From Bacillus sp. AFS041924 (GTDB lineage Bacteria; Bacillota; Bacilli; Bacillales; Bacillaceae_G): a stretch of 64,000 nucleotides of DNA. This document shows, one piece after another, positions 1 through 8,646 of this stretch; within the stretch, counting starts at the first letter, position 1; the number at the start of each line of letters is the position of its first letter. The notes under the pieces are model-generated. The model did no database searches, was not told the origin of the DNA, and was given only the letters and a program-made list of their open reading frames with translations. Where the stretch lies: contig NZ_NULG01000025.1 in assembly GCF_002577195.1 (NCBI RefSeq), forward strand, positions 27,777 to 91,776, written 5' to 3'. The position numbers were made by a program, and so were the translations under genes.

Positions 1-34
1 TTCCAAGTATCGCAATTAAAGTCAATAAACGCAC

Positions 35-244
35 ATACCCCTAATGGTATTTCCCGCTTAAAATAGAGAATAATTGATACTTTCAAATGGAAAGTTAGCA
101 AATTTGCACTTAACCCACCAATAAATTGGTGCAAATCCCGTAAATATCTATAATAGCAACCATGATTTCAGCTAAAAATGAAAATTTGCCTTCAAGATAC
201 CCCACTATACAAAAAAGGCATACCCCCATTTTCAGAGATACCCC
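35..244. repeat. Gene-free window edge with four ATACCCC heptamers
   Basis: No convincing gene is seen in the first 250 bases. The heptamer ATACCCC occurs at 35-41, 197-203, 220-226 and 238-244, the last three about 20 bases apart. A short inverted pair, TTTGCAC / GTGCAAA, lies between them. The origin is unknown; it may be chance or the residue of a decayed element. Confidence 0.3.
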
Positions 245-252
245 CTTCTCGT

Positions 253-1233
253 TCAATTATTTATGTTTAATAAAATCTTACCGGTGCTTTGTCTACTCTC
301 TATTAATCTATGAGCACTAACAACATCTTCTAACGGGAAACTGTGCCCTATTTTTATGTTTAGTAGTCCTTCATCAATATATCTAAATACTTGTTTTGCT
401 GTTTCCTTCAATGACTCGGGTCTTTCTTTTCTTGTTGTACCTAAACTAAAACCAAGGACAGATCGACAGCTTGAGTGTAATTCGCTTGTTTTAAAATGGC
501 CAACTTCACCACTTGAATTTCCAAAATGAACTAGGCGCCCGTATTTAGCCAAGCAATTTATGCTTTGTTCTGTGATTCTACCAGCAACTGAATCTAGAAT
601 AATATTAGCTCCGATACCGTCCGTTAACTTATTTACCTTTTCTGAGAAGTTTTCTTTTTCATAGCAAATTACATGATCTGCACCAGCGTCTAATGCATAC
701 GCTATTTTCTGTTCACTTCCTACTGTTCCAATAACCTTGCCGGCACCTAAAATCTTTGCCATTTGAATGGCAGTTGTACCAACGCCACCAGCAGCTGAAT
801 GAATTAATACCGTTTCCCCTTTTTCAATTCTAGCTAAATCAGCTAAGAGTTTATATGAAAGAAATGATACAGTTGGGCAAACTGCAGCCACATCAAATTT
901 TACTGAATCAGGAATATCGAATGTTAAATTATCATTTGCTACAACGTATTCAGCATATGAACCACCTAAAGGAAAAGCAACAACTCGTTGTCCAACTTGA
1001 AACTGTTGCACATCAGCGCCTACTGCTTCAATTGTTCCAGCCACATCTAGACCAGGGATAAACGGGAACTTTCCTTTACCCTTTTTTCCGTATCTTGCCT
1101 TTACATCTGCAAAGTTTACACTGGCTTTTTCCACTTTAATTAATACCTGTTTAGAATTAATTGTTGGTACTTCCATATTAACTACCTTTAAAACTTCTGG
1201 TTTTCCAAACTCGGTCACAACAACTGCCTTCAC
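253..1233 (-). CDS. Zinc-independent MDR quinone oxidoreductase (NADPH:quinone reductase-like)
   Basis: Medium-chain dehydrogenase/reductase of about 326 residues, the usual size of the quinone oxidoreductase branch; it probably reduces quinones or enones with NADPH in the cytosol. The N-terminal GroES-like domain carries the family-typical start MKAVVVTEFGKPEVLK and the segment FPFIPGLDVAGTIEAVG. The Rossmann part carries AAGGVGTTAIQMAKILGA, an AxxGxG-type dinucleotide motif. The zinc-ligand cysteines of alcohol dehydrogenases are not seen. A GTG at 1242 is also open, but GTG 1233 is preferred: AGGTGG lies five bases upstream and the family normally begins MKA. It is a single gene on the minus strand, separated from the thiamine operon by that operon's terminator. 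The exact substrate cannot be read from the sequence. Confidence 0.85.
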   Translation of the reverse strand: MKAVVVTEFGKPEVLKVVNMEVPTINSKQVLIKVEKASVNFADVKARYGKKGKGKFPFIPGLDVAGTIEAVGADVQQFQVGQRVVAFPLGGSYAEYVVANDNLTFDIPDSVKFDVAAVCPTVSFLSYKLLADLARIEKGETVLIHSAAGGVGTTAIQMAKILGAGKVIGTVGSEQKIAYALDAGADHVICYEKENFSEKVNKLTDGIGANIILDSVAGRITEQSINCLAKYGRLVHFGNSSGEVGHFKTSELHSSCRSVLGFSLGTTRKERPESLKETAKQVFRYIDEGLLNIKIGHSFPLEDVVSAHRLIESRQSTGKILLNINN

Positions 1234-1381
1234 AAACTCCACCTCACATAACGCGTCATTACTATTATTTTACCTGTAAGAGTAAAGTAATGAAAAATAT
1301 CAATTTATTATGAGTTCCAATAAGAGAGACTTATTAGTTAAAATGATTGGCAACTATAAAGTAAGAACATAACTTGAAATA

Positions 1382-1424
1382 AATAAAAGGCATCTATCCA
1401 TCAAATAACGATGAAATAGACACC
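1382..1424 (-). terminator. Rho-independent terminator after thiE
   Basis: On the minus strand GGTGTCTATTTCATC pairs with GATGGATAGATGCC (about 14 bp with one bulge), followed by TTTTATTTATTT. It lies just beyond the thiE stop and ends the thiamine operon. Confidence 0.75.
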
Positions 1425-1435
1425 CCTAGAATTTA

Positions 1436-2071
1436 TTATTTATTAACCAACATACTTAATTTCTCAGCAGCTGATTTAATATCTTCTTTCCCTAATATCG
1501 CAGAAACAATCGCAACACCATCAATATTTGTTTCCATTAATTCTGAAACATTTTCTTCATTTATACCACCGATTCCTACGATTGGAATTTTTACCTCTTC
1601 ACGTATTCTTTGTAATTCGTCTAGCGTTAAATATTTCGCATCTAATTTTGTACTTGTTTGGTATACCGAGCCAATTCCAACATAATCCGCACCTTGTTCC
1701 TGCGCAAGCATTGCTTCTTCTAATGTCCTTGCAGAAACACCAATGATCATATTTTCTCCAACAATCTTTCTTGCTACTGTTAAAGGTAAGTCTTCTTGTC
1801 CGATGTGTAAGCCATCCGCTTTAATTGCCAAAGCGATATCTAAACGATCATTAATAATTAATGGTACATTATATTTTGAAGTAACTTCTTTTACTTGCAT
1901 AGCAATTTTGTAAAAATCTAGACTACTACAGTTCTTTTCTCTTATTTGAACGATTGTTGTTCCGCCTTGTATTGCCTCCTCAACAGATTGAACTAAATCT
2001 CTAGAACCTAATACATCACGATCAGTTACTAAATAAAGCTTATAATCAATTTTGTTTTTTGTTATAGCCAT
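1436..2071 (-). CDS. thiE: Thiamine-phosphate synthase ThiE
   Basis: Joins HMP pyrophosphate and thiazole phosphate to give thiamine monophosphate. The 211 residues form a TIM barrel of normal family length. Visible motifs are QIREKN near residue 42, NDRLDIALAIKADGLHIGQ (substrate and Mg binding), GIGSVYQT and the phosphate-binding GIGGI near the C-terminus. The ATG at 2071 overlaps the thiM stop by ten bases, and thiM's last codons supply the GGAGG Shine-Dalgarno site, so the two are translationally coupled. It is the last gene of the minus-strand operon thiD-cytX-thiM-thiE and shares control by the upstream TPP riboswitch. The assignment is secure. Confidence 0.96.
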   Translation of the reverse strand: MAITKNKIDYKLYLVTDRDVLGSRDLVQSVEEAIQGGTTIVQIREKNCSSLDFYKIAMQVKEVTSKYNVPLIINDRLDIALAIKADGLHIGQEDLPLTVARKIVGENMIIGVSARTLEEAMLAQEQGADYVGIGSVYQTSTKLDAKYLTLDELQRIREEVKIPIVGIGGINEENVSELMETNIDGVAIVSAILGKEDIKSAAEKLSMLVNK

Positions 2072-2874
2072 TCAACTTTACCTCCTGTTAGAAGTGTATT
2101 AACTGAAACTTTAGATACTTCATCAAATAAATTCACTCTAAATGTCCCGATACCTTGTTCTTCAGTTAGGCGAGATTTAGCGAGCTCTCCACATATCCCC
2201 ATAGTAGTAATACCTGAAACAGCTGCAAGGAAATAATCATTTGTTGCACCAGCATAAGTCCCAATTAATGATGTTGTCATACATCCCGTTCCGGTAACAT
2301 CAGCTAGCATTTTATCTCCATTTGAAATTGTGCATACTCGGTCTTGTTCTGCGACAATATCGATTGCACCTGTAATGGCTACTACAGCTCCTAATTTAGC
2401 TGAAAGTGATTTTGCAATTTCTACTCCATCTTCTTCATCAGCTACAGAATCAACACCTTTTATTTGAACATTTAAGCCGGCAATCATTTTAATTTCTGAC
2501 ATATTTCCACGTACAACAGCAAAACGTACTTCTTTCAATAATTTAGCAGTTGTTTCTGTACGTAAAGTTGTAGCCCCGACTCCTACAGGATCTAATATTA
2601 CAGGTACACCTAATTGATTAGCCTTTTTACCCGCTTGAATCATTGATTGAATTGTTCTTTCATTTAATGTTCCAATATTAATAACAAGAGCTGAAGCAAA
2701 TGATACCATTTCTTCTACTTCGGCTAAATCATCTGCCATAACTGGCGATCCACCTAGAGCTAACACCATATTTGCACAGTCGTTTACCGTTACATAATTC
2801 GTAATGTGATGAACTAAAGGCTTTTTCTCTTTTACGCTTGCTAGTATTTGACTCATTTCATTCATAGTTAACAT
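2062..2874 (-). CDS. thiM: Hydroxyethylthiazole kinase ThiM
   Basis: Phosphorylates the thiazole alcohol in the salvage branch of thiamine synthesis, giving the partner that ThiE joins to HMP-PP. The 270-residue ribokinase-fold protein shows VHHITNYVTVNDCANMVLA, the segment ALGGSPVMADD, PVGVGATTLRT and the ATP/anion-hole motif DVTGTGCM with its catalytic Cys/Gly region. The ATG at 2874 follows AGGAGGAG by seven bases and lies inside the end of cytX (17-base overlap). Together with cytX and thiD this makes the operon a salvage rather than de novo unit: no thiC, thiG, thiS, thiO or thiF is present nearby. Confidence 0.96.
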   Translation of the reverse strand: MLTMNEMSQILASVKEKKPLVHHITNYVTVNDCANMVLALGGSPVMADDLAEVEEMVSFASALVINIGTLNERTIQSMIQAGKKANQLGVPVILDPVGVGATTLRTETTAKLLKEVRFAVVRGNMSEIKMIAGLNVQIKGVDSVADEEDGVEIAKSLSAKLGAVVAITGAIDIVAEQDRVCTISNGDKMLADVTGTGCMTTSLIGTYAGATNDYFLAAVSGITTMGICGELAKSRLTEEQGIGTFRVNLFDEVSKVSVNTLLTGGKVEWL

Positions 2875-4096
2875 TTTTTTCTCCTCCTATTTCCTTTGGA
2901 ACAAACTTATTTAAAATAAATTGAACAACAATATAAATAATACAAATTAAAATCATACTTGGAACAGTTGCGCCAAGGAATAAATCTAGTTGTACAAACT
3001 TACGGTAGATGTAAACTCCTAAAATCCATGTAATAAATGCAATCAAGTCAATTTTTAACGTATTTCTTCTATCTGTTCTTTTTAGAATAAAGTAGTCTGT
3101 TAATAGCACTGCGTACAACGGTGCAAAAAATGATCCAATTGTATATAAGAATCCTTCATATTTCTCGATTGGGAAAATAACAGCCAATAGTGTTCCAATA
3201 GCTGTAACGATTAGTGCTATATGTTTTCCATTTAGCTTTGGAAAAATGGTTGTAACCGATATTCCAGCAGAGTAAGCATCCATGAAGGTTGTTGTTACAG
3301 TAGCCAAAACGACAATACCTACTGCAAATAAACCTAGATTTGCACTCATTAAAACAGCTACCGGATCTACTTCGTTAAATGCTAGCGCTGCCCCTAGGCC
3401 AATAATATACATCCATGAGCTTCCAAACATATACCCTATGAAACTACCAATTGCTCCATCTTTTGTAGTCTTTGCAAATCGTGTATAGTCGCTTATTAAT
3501 GGGATCCATGATAGTGGCATAATAACTGACAATTCAACGGCTTCACCAAAAGATAATCCTGGAGTACTTGGCTGAGTAAGGATTTTATCACTCTTAAAGA
3601 TTACAAAACACAAAACTATCGTTAAAACAAATAGTAAACAAACGGCTATACTATTAAGCTTTTTTGAAGCATTTTGTCCAAAGTACAACCAAATTGCTAT
3701 TAGCACTCCGATTACTAAACACCAAACCCAAAGGTGATTAAAATGAAAATCATTTTTTGTGACAATATTAATTGAACGAGCCCCCGTTAAGATCATAATT
3801 GCCGTCCAACCAAGCAACTGAAGTACATTTAAAATTGAAAACAAGTAACTACCATAGCTACCAAATGAAATTTTCGTTGATTCCATTGCAGATAATCTTT
3901 GCTGAGAACCAATTACACCACCTAAAACAAGCAAAATTGTTCCTATTAAATGTCCTACTAAAATAGCCGTTAAACCTTTAGTAAAACCTAATGGAGCTAC
4001 CAATGCCCCCGTCATGATTTCTGCTACTGATACCGCAGCACCAAACCAAAGTGTTGTAAAATTCCACTTTGTCATTTTTGCATTTTGATTAGACAT
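2858..4096 (-). CDS. cytX: NCS1-family hydroxymethylpyrimidine permease CytX
   Basis: Integral membrane transporter of 412 residues with about twelve hydrophobic segments, related to cytosine and thiamine-precursor permeases (NCS1). Its place between thiD and thiM behind a TPP riboswitch fits the CytX subgroup, predicted from gene context to import hydroxymethylpyrimidine. The N-terminal WFGAAVSVAEIMTGALVAP and the conserved PLSWIPLISDYTRFAK match NCS1 carriers. The reading frame is open from 4117, but ATG 4096 is the better start: AGGAG lies six bases upstream inside the end of thiD. Substrate specificity is inferred from context, not shown by the sequence. Confidence 0.88.
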   Translation of the reverse strand: MSNQNAKMTKWNFTTLWFGAAVSVAEIMTGALVAPLGFTKGLTAILVGHLIGTILLVLGGVIGSQQRLSAMESTKISFGSYGSYLFSILNVLQLLGWTAIMILTGARSINIVTKNDFHFNHLWVWCLVIGVLIAIWLYFGQNASKKLNSIAVCLLFVLTIVLCFVIFKSDKILTQPSTPGLSFGEAVELSVIMPLSWIPLISDYTRFAKTTKDGAIGSFIGYMFGSSWMYIIGLGAALAFNEVDPVAVLMSANLGLFAVGIVVLATVTTTFMDAYSAGISVTTIFPKLNGKHIALIVTAIGTLLAVIFPIEKYEGFLYTIGSFFAPLYAVLLTDYFILKRTDRRNTLKIDLIAFITWILGVYIYRKFVQLDLFLGATVPSMILICIIYIVVQFILNKFVPKEIGGEKNVNYE

Positions 4097-4895
4097 GTTG
4101 AACTCCTGCCTTTTCATACAATGAGTAGAAATGATGGACAGGACCTACCCCTTTTCCAATTGAGAAGGAATGTTTAATCGCTAATGTTATATAATTTTTT
4201 GCTTCTCTAATTGCTTCATTTAAATCAAGTTCATTGGCTAAATTAGATGTAATGGCTGAAGATAAAGTACATCCAGTACCGTGGGTATTAATTGTATTGA
4301 TTCTAACGCTAGTAAAGCTAGTAAACTCCTCACCATTAAAGCAAATATCCGTTGCTTCCCCTTCAAGATGTCCACCTTTTACAAGGACTTTCTTTGCACC
4401 TAATGAATGAATTTGAATAGCAGCTTCTTTCATTTCTTCAATCGTCGTAATTTTTCTTCCAGTAATAACTTCTGCTTCAGGAAGATTCGGTGTGATAACG
4501 GTTGCTAACGGAATTAATTCCTGGATTAAAGCTTCCTTTGCATCCGGACTTAGTAAGTCGAACCCGCTCTTAGAAACCATAACTGGGTCAACTACAATAT
4601 GCTTTGGTCTATATTCCTTTAGTTTTTCAGCTATCACTTTAATTGTATCGATTTGTGATACCATTCCAATTTTTACAGCATCTACTTCAATATCCGTAAA
4701 TATTGCATCTAACTGACTGGCAATAATCTCTGGTGACATATCTTGAACGGCAAATACTCCTTGCGTGTTTTGAGCTGTTACTGCTGTTATTACGCTCATT
4801 CCAAAAACACCATGAGCTGAAAATGTCTTTAAATCTGCTTGAATTCCTGCACCACCACTTGAATCAGAGCCTGCTATCGTTAATACTTTCTTCAA
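4089..4895 (-). CDS. thiD: Hydroxymethylpyrimidine/phosphomethylpyrimidine kinase ThiD
   Basis: Carries out the two phosphorylations that convert HMP to HMP-PP. Ribokinase-fold protein of 268 residues with AGSDSSGGAGIQADLKTFSA at the N-terminus, VDPVMVSKSG in the middle and the NTHGTGCTLSSAI anion-hole/catalytic motif near residue 210. The frame stays open upstream to 5006, but that stretch covers the riboswitch terminator. The real start is TTG 4895, with GGGGGAAG four bases upstream, giving the expected MKKVLTIAGSDSS. It is the first gene of the minus-strand thiamine salvage operon and overlaps cytX by eight bases. Confidence 0.95.
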   Translation of the reverse strand: MKKVLTIAGSDSSGGAGIQADLKTFSAHGVFGMSVITAVTAQNTQGVFAVQDMSPEIIASQLDAIFTDIEVDAVKIGMVSQIDTIKVIAEKLKEYRPKHIVVDPVMVSKSGFDLLSPDAKEALIQELIPLATVITPNLPEAEVITGRKITTIEEMKEAAIQIHSLGAKKVLVKGGHLEGEATDICFNGEEFTSFTSVRINTINTHGTGCTLSSAITSNLANELDLNEAIREAKNYITLAIKHSFSIGKGVGPVHHFYSLYEKAGVQHV

Positions 4896-4966
4896 TTTTC
4901 TTCCCCCTATTTCATGAATAGAACTCTTTGATCTTACAGATAGAAGATGAGACTTGATTTTAAATA

Positions 4967-4999
4967 CAAAAAAGCACAAATCCCATAAGGACCTGTGCT
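4967..4999 (-). terminator. TPP-riboswitch expression-platform terminator
   Basis: On the minus strand AGCACAGGTCC and GGGATTTGTGCT form an 11-bp stem (two G-U pairs) with a short loop, followed by TTTTTTG. It lies between the TPP aptamer and the thiD start, so TPP binding should end transcription here. Confidence 0.85.
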
Positions 5000-5045
5000 C
5001 GAACAAATCAATGTTATGAATACAAAAAAATATGTATTCTACCGT

Positions 5046-5137
5046 TCACTTTCCTACGCTGGCATTATCCAGATCAGGTTAAAGGGTCAAAGACTATAGT
5101 GTCTTAATCTCAGCCGAACATTTACGGCACCCCTAGT
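5046..5137 (-). promoter_or_regulatory. TPP riboswitch (THI element)
   Basis: The minus strand reads GGGGTGCC, then GGCTGAGATTAAGACAC, then ACCCTTTAACCTGATCTGG, ATAATGCCAGCG and TAGGAAAG. This is the classic thi-box with both the pyrimidine-sensing CUGAGA and the CCUGAUCUGG-AUAAUGCC segments. It lies upstream of thiD and is followed by a strong terminator, so the operon is expected to be on when TPP is low. Confidence 0.97.
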
Positions 5138-5325
5138 ACTATTCAATTAGTTAGTTTTCATTACTATTTTATCTTAATGAATACATATAGTTTATTCAAG
5201 TAATTATACTCATTTCCTCTAAACAGTTTTTTGTATCTACGTGCTTAATTCCTTAAGCCATGTATGCTCAGTCATACAACAGTTGAACAACAAAGTGTCC
5301 TGCCCTATCGGTTTTCTTGAAAAAA

Positions 5326-6804
5326 TTATTGATTAACCCATTCATACAACACTACCTCATCGTAAACTGGATCAAAAATAGGGTCTGACTTAAATTCTCT
5401 TATTACTTTTATTTTCCCAGAAAGATCGTTACCTTGTTCCTTGAATCCTTCTACTACTTTATTAGTCAGTAGAATCTTTTTATTCTTATAATATGATTGA
5501 TCATGTAAAAAGAAGTCATACGTTTCAATTTGCTTATGAGGAACTTGAACATTTTCATAATCAAAGACTCTTGTTTCTTCCCATGTATAAACGATTGAAG
5601 ATTGCTCATTTTTCTTTAAATAATTAGCTAATTGAATAGTAGCTGGCACTTCACTTATTTGGCGTTTTAGAAGTTTAAAAGAACTATAAGATTGTGCGAT
5701 TAATAGAATGATACACAGTAAATAAGTAAGAATATTGCGAGATTCCTTTAACAAGTTATAGAATAAAATAAATATTAACAATAGAATAACCGGGAGAATA
5801 TGTCTTGGTTTGTCACTATTTTGGGCAAATAAAGCCCATATAAAATATGCCCCACCCATTAAAATAGCAAATTGCATCGTATGATCCGTTATAAAATGAA
5901 ATCTCTTTAATCTGAAAATAAACAAACCAAATAGAAGTATATATATCACTGCAATGACTACTGTTTGAGCTGTCAAACCTGTCCACAATAGATTATCAAA
6001 AGCTACGATCTTTATCCTTTCAAAAATGGATTGATTATCTGCAACCACTGTATTTCCCCAATTATTAAAATGTCCTGAAGTAAAGGCTAATGATAATTTT
6101 ATAAATCCCTTTAAATTACCTTCAGAAATAACAAGCGCAAAGACCCATATAAATTGGAAAATGCCAGCGATTAGTAGTGAATAGATAACTTTTTTACTAC
6201 TGAATTGTCTACTTTTTCGCTTCTTATAAAGTAAAATAAGCAAGCCAACTGTAAAAGGAAGATAAGATAGTCTAATTCCAAGCAATACACTTAATAGAAA
6301 TAGTGGTAGTATTGTTGAAAGTAAATCATTTTTCTTAAGACTATTTACTAGGGACCAAAAATACCATGAAAAAGCAGCTAGTGCAGCCCCCTCCGACATT
6401 GGTTGGTTAACAGATATAACAAGATAAGTCGATGAGTAACAGATCGCAGTTAGTAAGATTCCGTGTGTCTTTGATAGATAATCCCTAACTAGTAGATACA
6501 TTGGAATACAGGCACTGAAGTAAAATAAAATATTAAATAAAGTTAATGAACTTACTTGGTCATTTACGAAAAGGTGAACAATTAACCCACCTAAAATAAA
6601 ATATGGATAACCAGGAAAATGAGGTTGCATTGCCATTAAATCAAATCGATCTAAAGCTAGTGCAAAGTCTACTTGATCATATGATGCAGCATAAGAATTT
6701 AGATGGGTCAATTGTGACCATAAGATGAACATAATCGATAAAACACTAAAGGTAACGATCATTCGTTTCACTAGAATTGATTCATCTATATTGATATCTT
6801 TCAC
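5326..6804 (-). CDS. GT-C type polytopic membrane glycosyltransferase (family 39-like)
   Basis: A 492-residue membrane protein with about eleven hydrophobic segments and a hydrophilic C-terminal domain of roughly 120 residues. The first extracytoplasmic loop contains acidic residues (DQVDFALALDRFDL) followed by PHFPGYPYFILGG, the layout of GT-C enzymes that move sugars from polyprenyl-phosphate donors. GTG 6804 (AAGGTG upstream) is chosen over an open frame reaching 6846, because that extension runs into the efeU terminator. It lies downstream of efeU on the same strand, cut off by that terminator. A polyprenyl-P-sugar synthase (8647-9441) lies 2 kb away, which suggests a donor-acceptor pair. 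The sugar and acceptor are unknown, and no close named relative is recognised. Confidence 0.7.
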   Translation of the reverse strand: MKDINIDESILVKRMIVTFSVLSIMFILWSQLTHLNSYAASYDQVDFALALDRFDLMAMQPHFPGYPYFILGGLIVHLFVNDQVSSLTLFNILFYFSACIPMYLLVRDYLSKTHGILLTAICYSSTYLVISVNQPMSEGAALAAFSWYFWSLVNSLKKNDLLSTILPLFLLSVLLGIRLSYLPFTVGLLILLYKKRKSRQFSSKKVIYSLLIAGIFQFIWVFALVISEGNLKGFIKLSLAFTSGHFNNWGNTVVADNQSIFERIKIVAFDNLLWTGLTAQTVVIAVIYILLFGLFIFRLKRFHFITDHTMQFAILMGGAYFIWALFAQNSDKPRHILPVILLLIFILFYNLLKESRNILTYLLCIILLIAQSYSSFKLLKRQISEVPATIQLANYLKKNEQSSIVYTWEETRVFDYENVQVPHKQIETYDFFLHDQSYYKNKKILLTNKVVEGFKEQGNDLSGKIKVIREFKSDPIFDPVYDEVVLYEWVNQ

Positions 6805-6835
6805 TAAGTCACCTTCCTCTTTAATACTAAATGAG

Positions 6836-6862
6836 AAAAAGTACAAGGAAATACCTTGTACT
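6836..6862 (-). terminator. Terminator after efeU
   Basis: On the minus strand AAAGTACAAGG-TATTT-CCTTGTACTTTTT is a perfect 11-bp hairpin with a U-run, 17 bases past the efeU stop. It separates efeU from the downstream membrane glycosyltransferase unless read-through occurs. Confidence 0.85.
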
Positions 6863-6878
6863 TTATAATAAGAATTCC

Positions 6879-7790
6879 TTATTTCGCTTGTGACTTCGGC
6901 ATTGTATCACTCTCATGCTTATTTTTAACTGTATGTGATCTGTTTGATGTCAATAAATAGATTGCAACAAAATAACCAATATAGGCGATAACCTCTTCTA
7001 AAGAAGGCATTGAAGAGTATCCAAATAAAGCCTTTAAGAAAATACCAATATCACCAGATAATAAAGGAGCTACTCCTGTATCACGTAAATAATGGTCATA
7101 ATCAATTGGATGTTCAGGTAAAAACCAAGTTAAGTCGTATAAATGTGGTGCCACACTACCAATAACATTTATATCTTGAAGTATTGAAATTGCTTGAACT
7201 AATAAACCAGCTGCAATTAATATAATAAATACTCCTGTTGCCTTGAAAAATGTACTAAGAGAGACTCTCATCGTTCCTTTGAAGAACAAGTATGCTACTA
7301 TAGCCGCGATGATTACACCTGTAATCGCGCCCCATCCTTTCATGGCAGCTCCAATGTCTCCACCAGTAATTGCCGCAAAGAAAAATACTGTTTCTACCCC
7401 TTCACGCAGTACAACTAAAAATGAGTGAATAACCATACCTACTACATTTCCAGTTGTGATATATTTATCCATTTTCCCTTGCATATTTCCTTTAATATCT
7501 TTACTATGTTGAGCCATCCAAAAAACCATTTGTGTCAACAAAATGGTAGATACAACCATAATGCCTACTTTTAAGTATATTTCACTACCCATCGCAGCAA
7601 AGCCAGTAAATACAACTTGAAATAACATCGCAATACCAACACTAGCTGCTACTGCAAGCCCAGCACCAAACCAAACATATTTTGTATAATGGCTATGATC
7701 CATTCGCTTTAAATATGTCGTAATAATTCCAACAATCAATAATGCTTCTAGGACTTCACGAAAGGTAATTAGCAAAGCTTGAATCTCCAC
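6879..7790 (-). CDS. efeU: FTR1-family high-affinity iron permease EfeU
   Basis: A 303-residue membrane protein with seven predicted helices, of the OFeT/FTR1 family that imports iron. The two iron-binding REXXE motifs are visible: REVLE at residues 11-15 in the first helix and REGVE at 129-133. The start is GTG 7790 with AGGAG nine bases upstream. It is 46 bases downstream of a membrane-anchored extracytoplasmic protein gene that has a canonical Fur box, so the pair is probably one iron-repressed transcript. No EfeB-type haem peroxidase or clear EfeO (M75) is present in the window, so any oxidase partner must be elsewhere or replaced. Confidence 0.9.
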   Translation of the reverse strand: MEIQALLITFREVLEALLIVGIITTYLKRMDHSHYTKYVWFGAGLAVAASVGIAMLFQVVFTGFAAMGSEIYLKVGIMVVSTILLTQMVFWMAQHSKDIKGNMQGKMDKYITTGNVVGMVIHSFLVVLREGVETVFFFAAITGGDIGAAMKGWGAITGVIIAAIVAYLFFKGTMRVSLSTFFKATGVFIILIAAGLLVQAISILQDINVIGSVAPHLYDLTWFLPEHPIDYDHYLRDTGVAPLLSGDIGIFLKALFGYSSMPSLEEVIAYIGYFVAIYLLTSNRSHTVKNKHESDTMPKSQAK

Positions 7791-7836
7791 AGATGATGTC
7801 TCCTCTCTCCATGTTGTAGATCATCAAAATACAATC

Positions 7837-8592
7837 TTATTTCTTTCTATTTTTACGAATAGCAAACATAACGACTAAGGTCATTACCCCAACAATTAAA
7901 ACGATTGGAATCCAGTTACGTAAATTCGAAATATCCGTCCATTCTTTTTTCTTAACAGTAGATTCAGTTACACTTTCAGAAAAATGTCCAACTTCTAAAC
8001 TCTTTAATTTAAATTCCTTTTGTAGAGTAGAAAGAATTTTATCTTTACTCTTACTAAAAGCCTTTTGATCCGGCTCTTTCTTACCTACTCCAAATAGTCC
8101 AGGATTACCTAAAGCTTTTAATGCATTATCAAATTCAGCTTTTAACTCATTGTGAGTTGTTGGATTTTTAGCTTCTACGATTGGTGATAACGCATCATAT
8201 GTAGCATAACCTTTTGCAAGTAGTTTCTTGCTTGTTTCATAATCTTTAAAGTTTTTTTCAATATTTTCAAGACGTCTAGCAATATTTAATACTAAAAGCT
8301 TATTCATGTTATCAATTGTTGCTTCTTTGTCTTTATTATCAAGATTTCCGATAATAGTTTTCGTAGAATCGGGCCCCATATGCATTTCGATTTCTTTTTG
8401 TAATGTTCCAAAAAGCTTTTTCGCAGATGTATAATCTGGTGGATTTTTATCTAACTTAACTAGCATATCTTTGTATACTTCGGCTAATTGTTCTTCATTA
8501 GGATTCCCATACGAATAAGCACTAGCAGGGGAAGCAATTAGATTACTTACTGCAAAAAGAAATAAAAAACTAACAATAATGTATTTTTTCAT
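7837..8592 (-). CDS. Fur-associated extracytoplasmic helical protein with C-terminal membrane anchor
   Basis: 251 residues: an N-terminal signal sequence ending near SPASA, a helix-rich extracytoplasmic region of about 190 residues, a transmembrane segment (WIPIVLIVGVMTLVVMFA) and a basic tail RKNRKK. There is no LPXTG motif, so it is anchored by the helix rather than by sortase. ATG 8592 has GGAGG upstream and gives a proper signal peptide; an earlier frame opening at 8643 overlaps the promoter. The gene sits directly before efeU behind a Fur-box promoter, so it probably presents or gates iron for the permease, a role filled by EfeO or fused domains elsewhere. No M75 HxxE motif is seen. The function is inference from context. 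Confidence 0.75.
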   Translation of the reverse strand: MKKYIIVSFLFLFAVSNLIASPASAYSYGNPNEEQLAEVYKDMLVKLDKNPPDYTSAKKLFGTLQKEIEMHMGPDSTKTIIGNLDNKDKEATIDNMNKLLVLNIARRLENIEKNFKDYETSKKLLAKGYATYDALSPIVEAKNPTTHNELKAEFDNALKALGNPGLFGVGKKEPDQKAFSKSKDKILSTLQKEFKLKSLEVGHFSESVTESTVKKKEWTDISNLRNWIPIVLIVGVMTLVVMFAIRKNRKK

Positions 8593-8614
8593 ATAAATTA
8601 TACCTCCACCTAAA

Positions 8615-8643
8615 ATGATAATGATTATCAATAACGATGTCAA
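8615..8643 (-). promoter_or_regulatory. SigA promoter overlapped by a canonical Fur box
   Basis: On the minus strand TTGACA (8643-8638), a 17-base spacer and TATCAT (8620-8615). The perfect 7-1-7 Fur box TGATAATGATTATCA occupies 8616-8630, covering the -10 element. It lies upstream of the 8592 start, at the end of the preceding glycosyltransferase gene, and indicates iron repression of 7837-8592 and efeU. Confidence 0.85.
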
Positions 8644-8646
8644 TTT

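Noticed and set aside
7837-8592. LPXTG sortase substrate
   Set aside because: It has a C-terminal helix and basic tail but no LPXTG-like motif before the helix.
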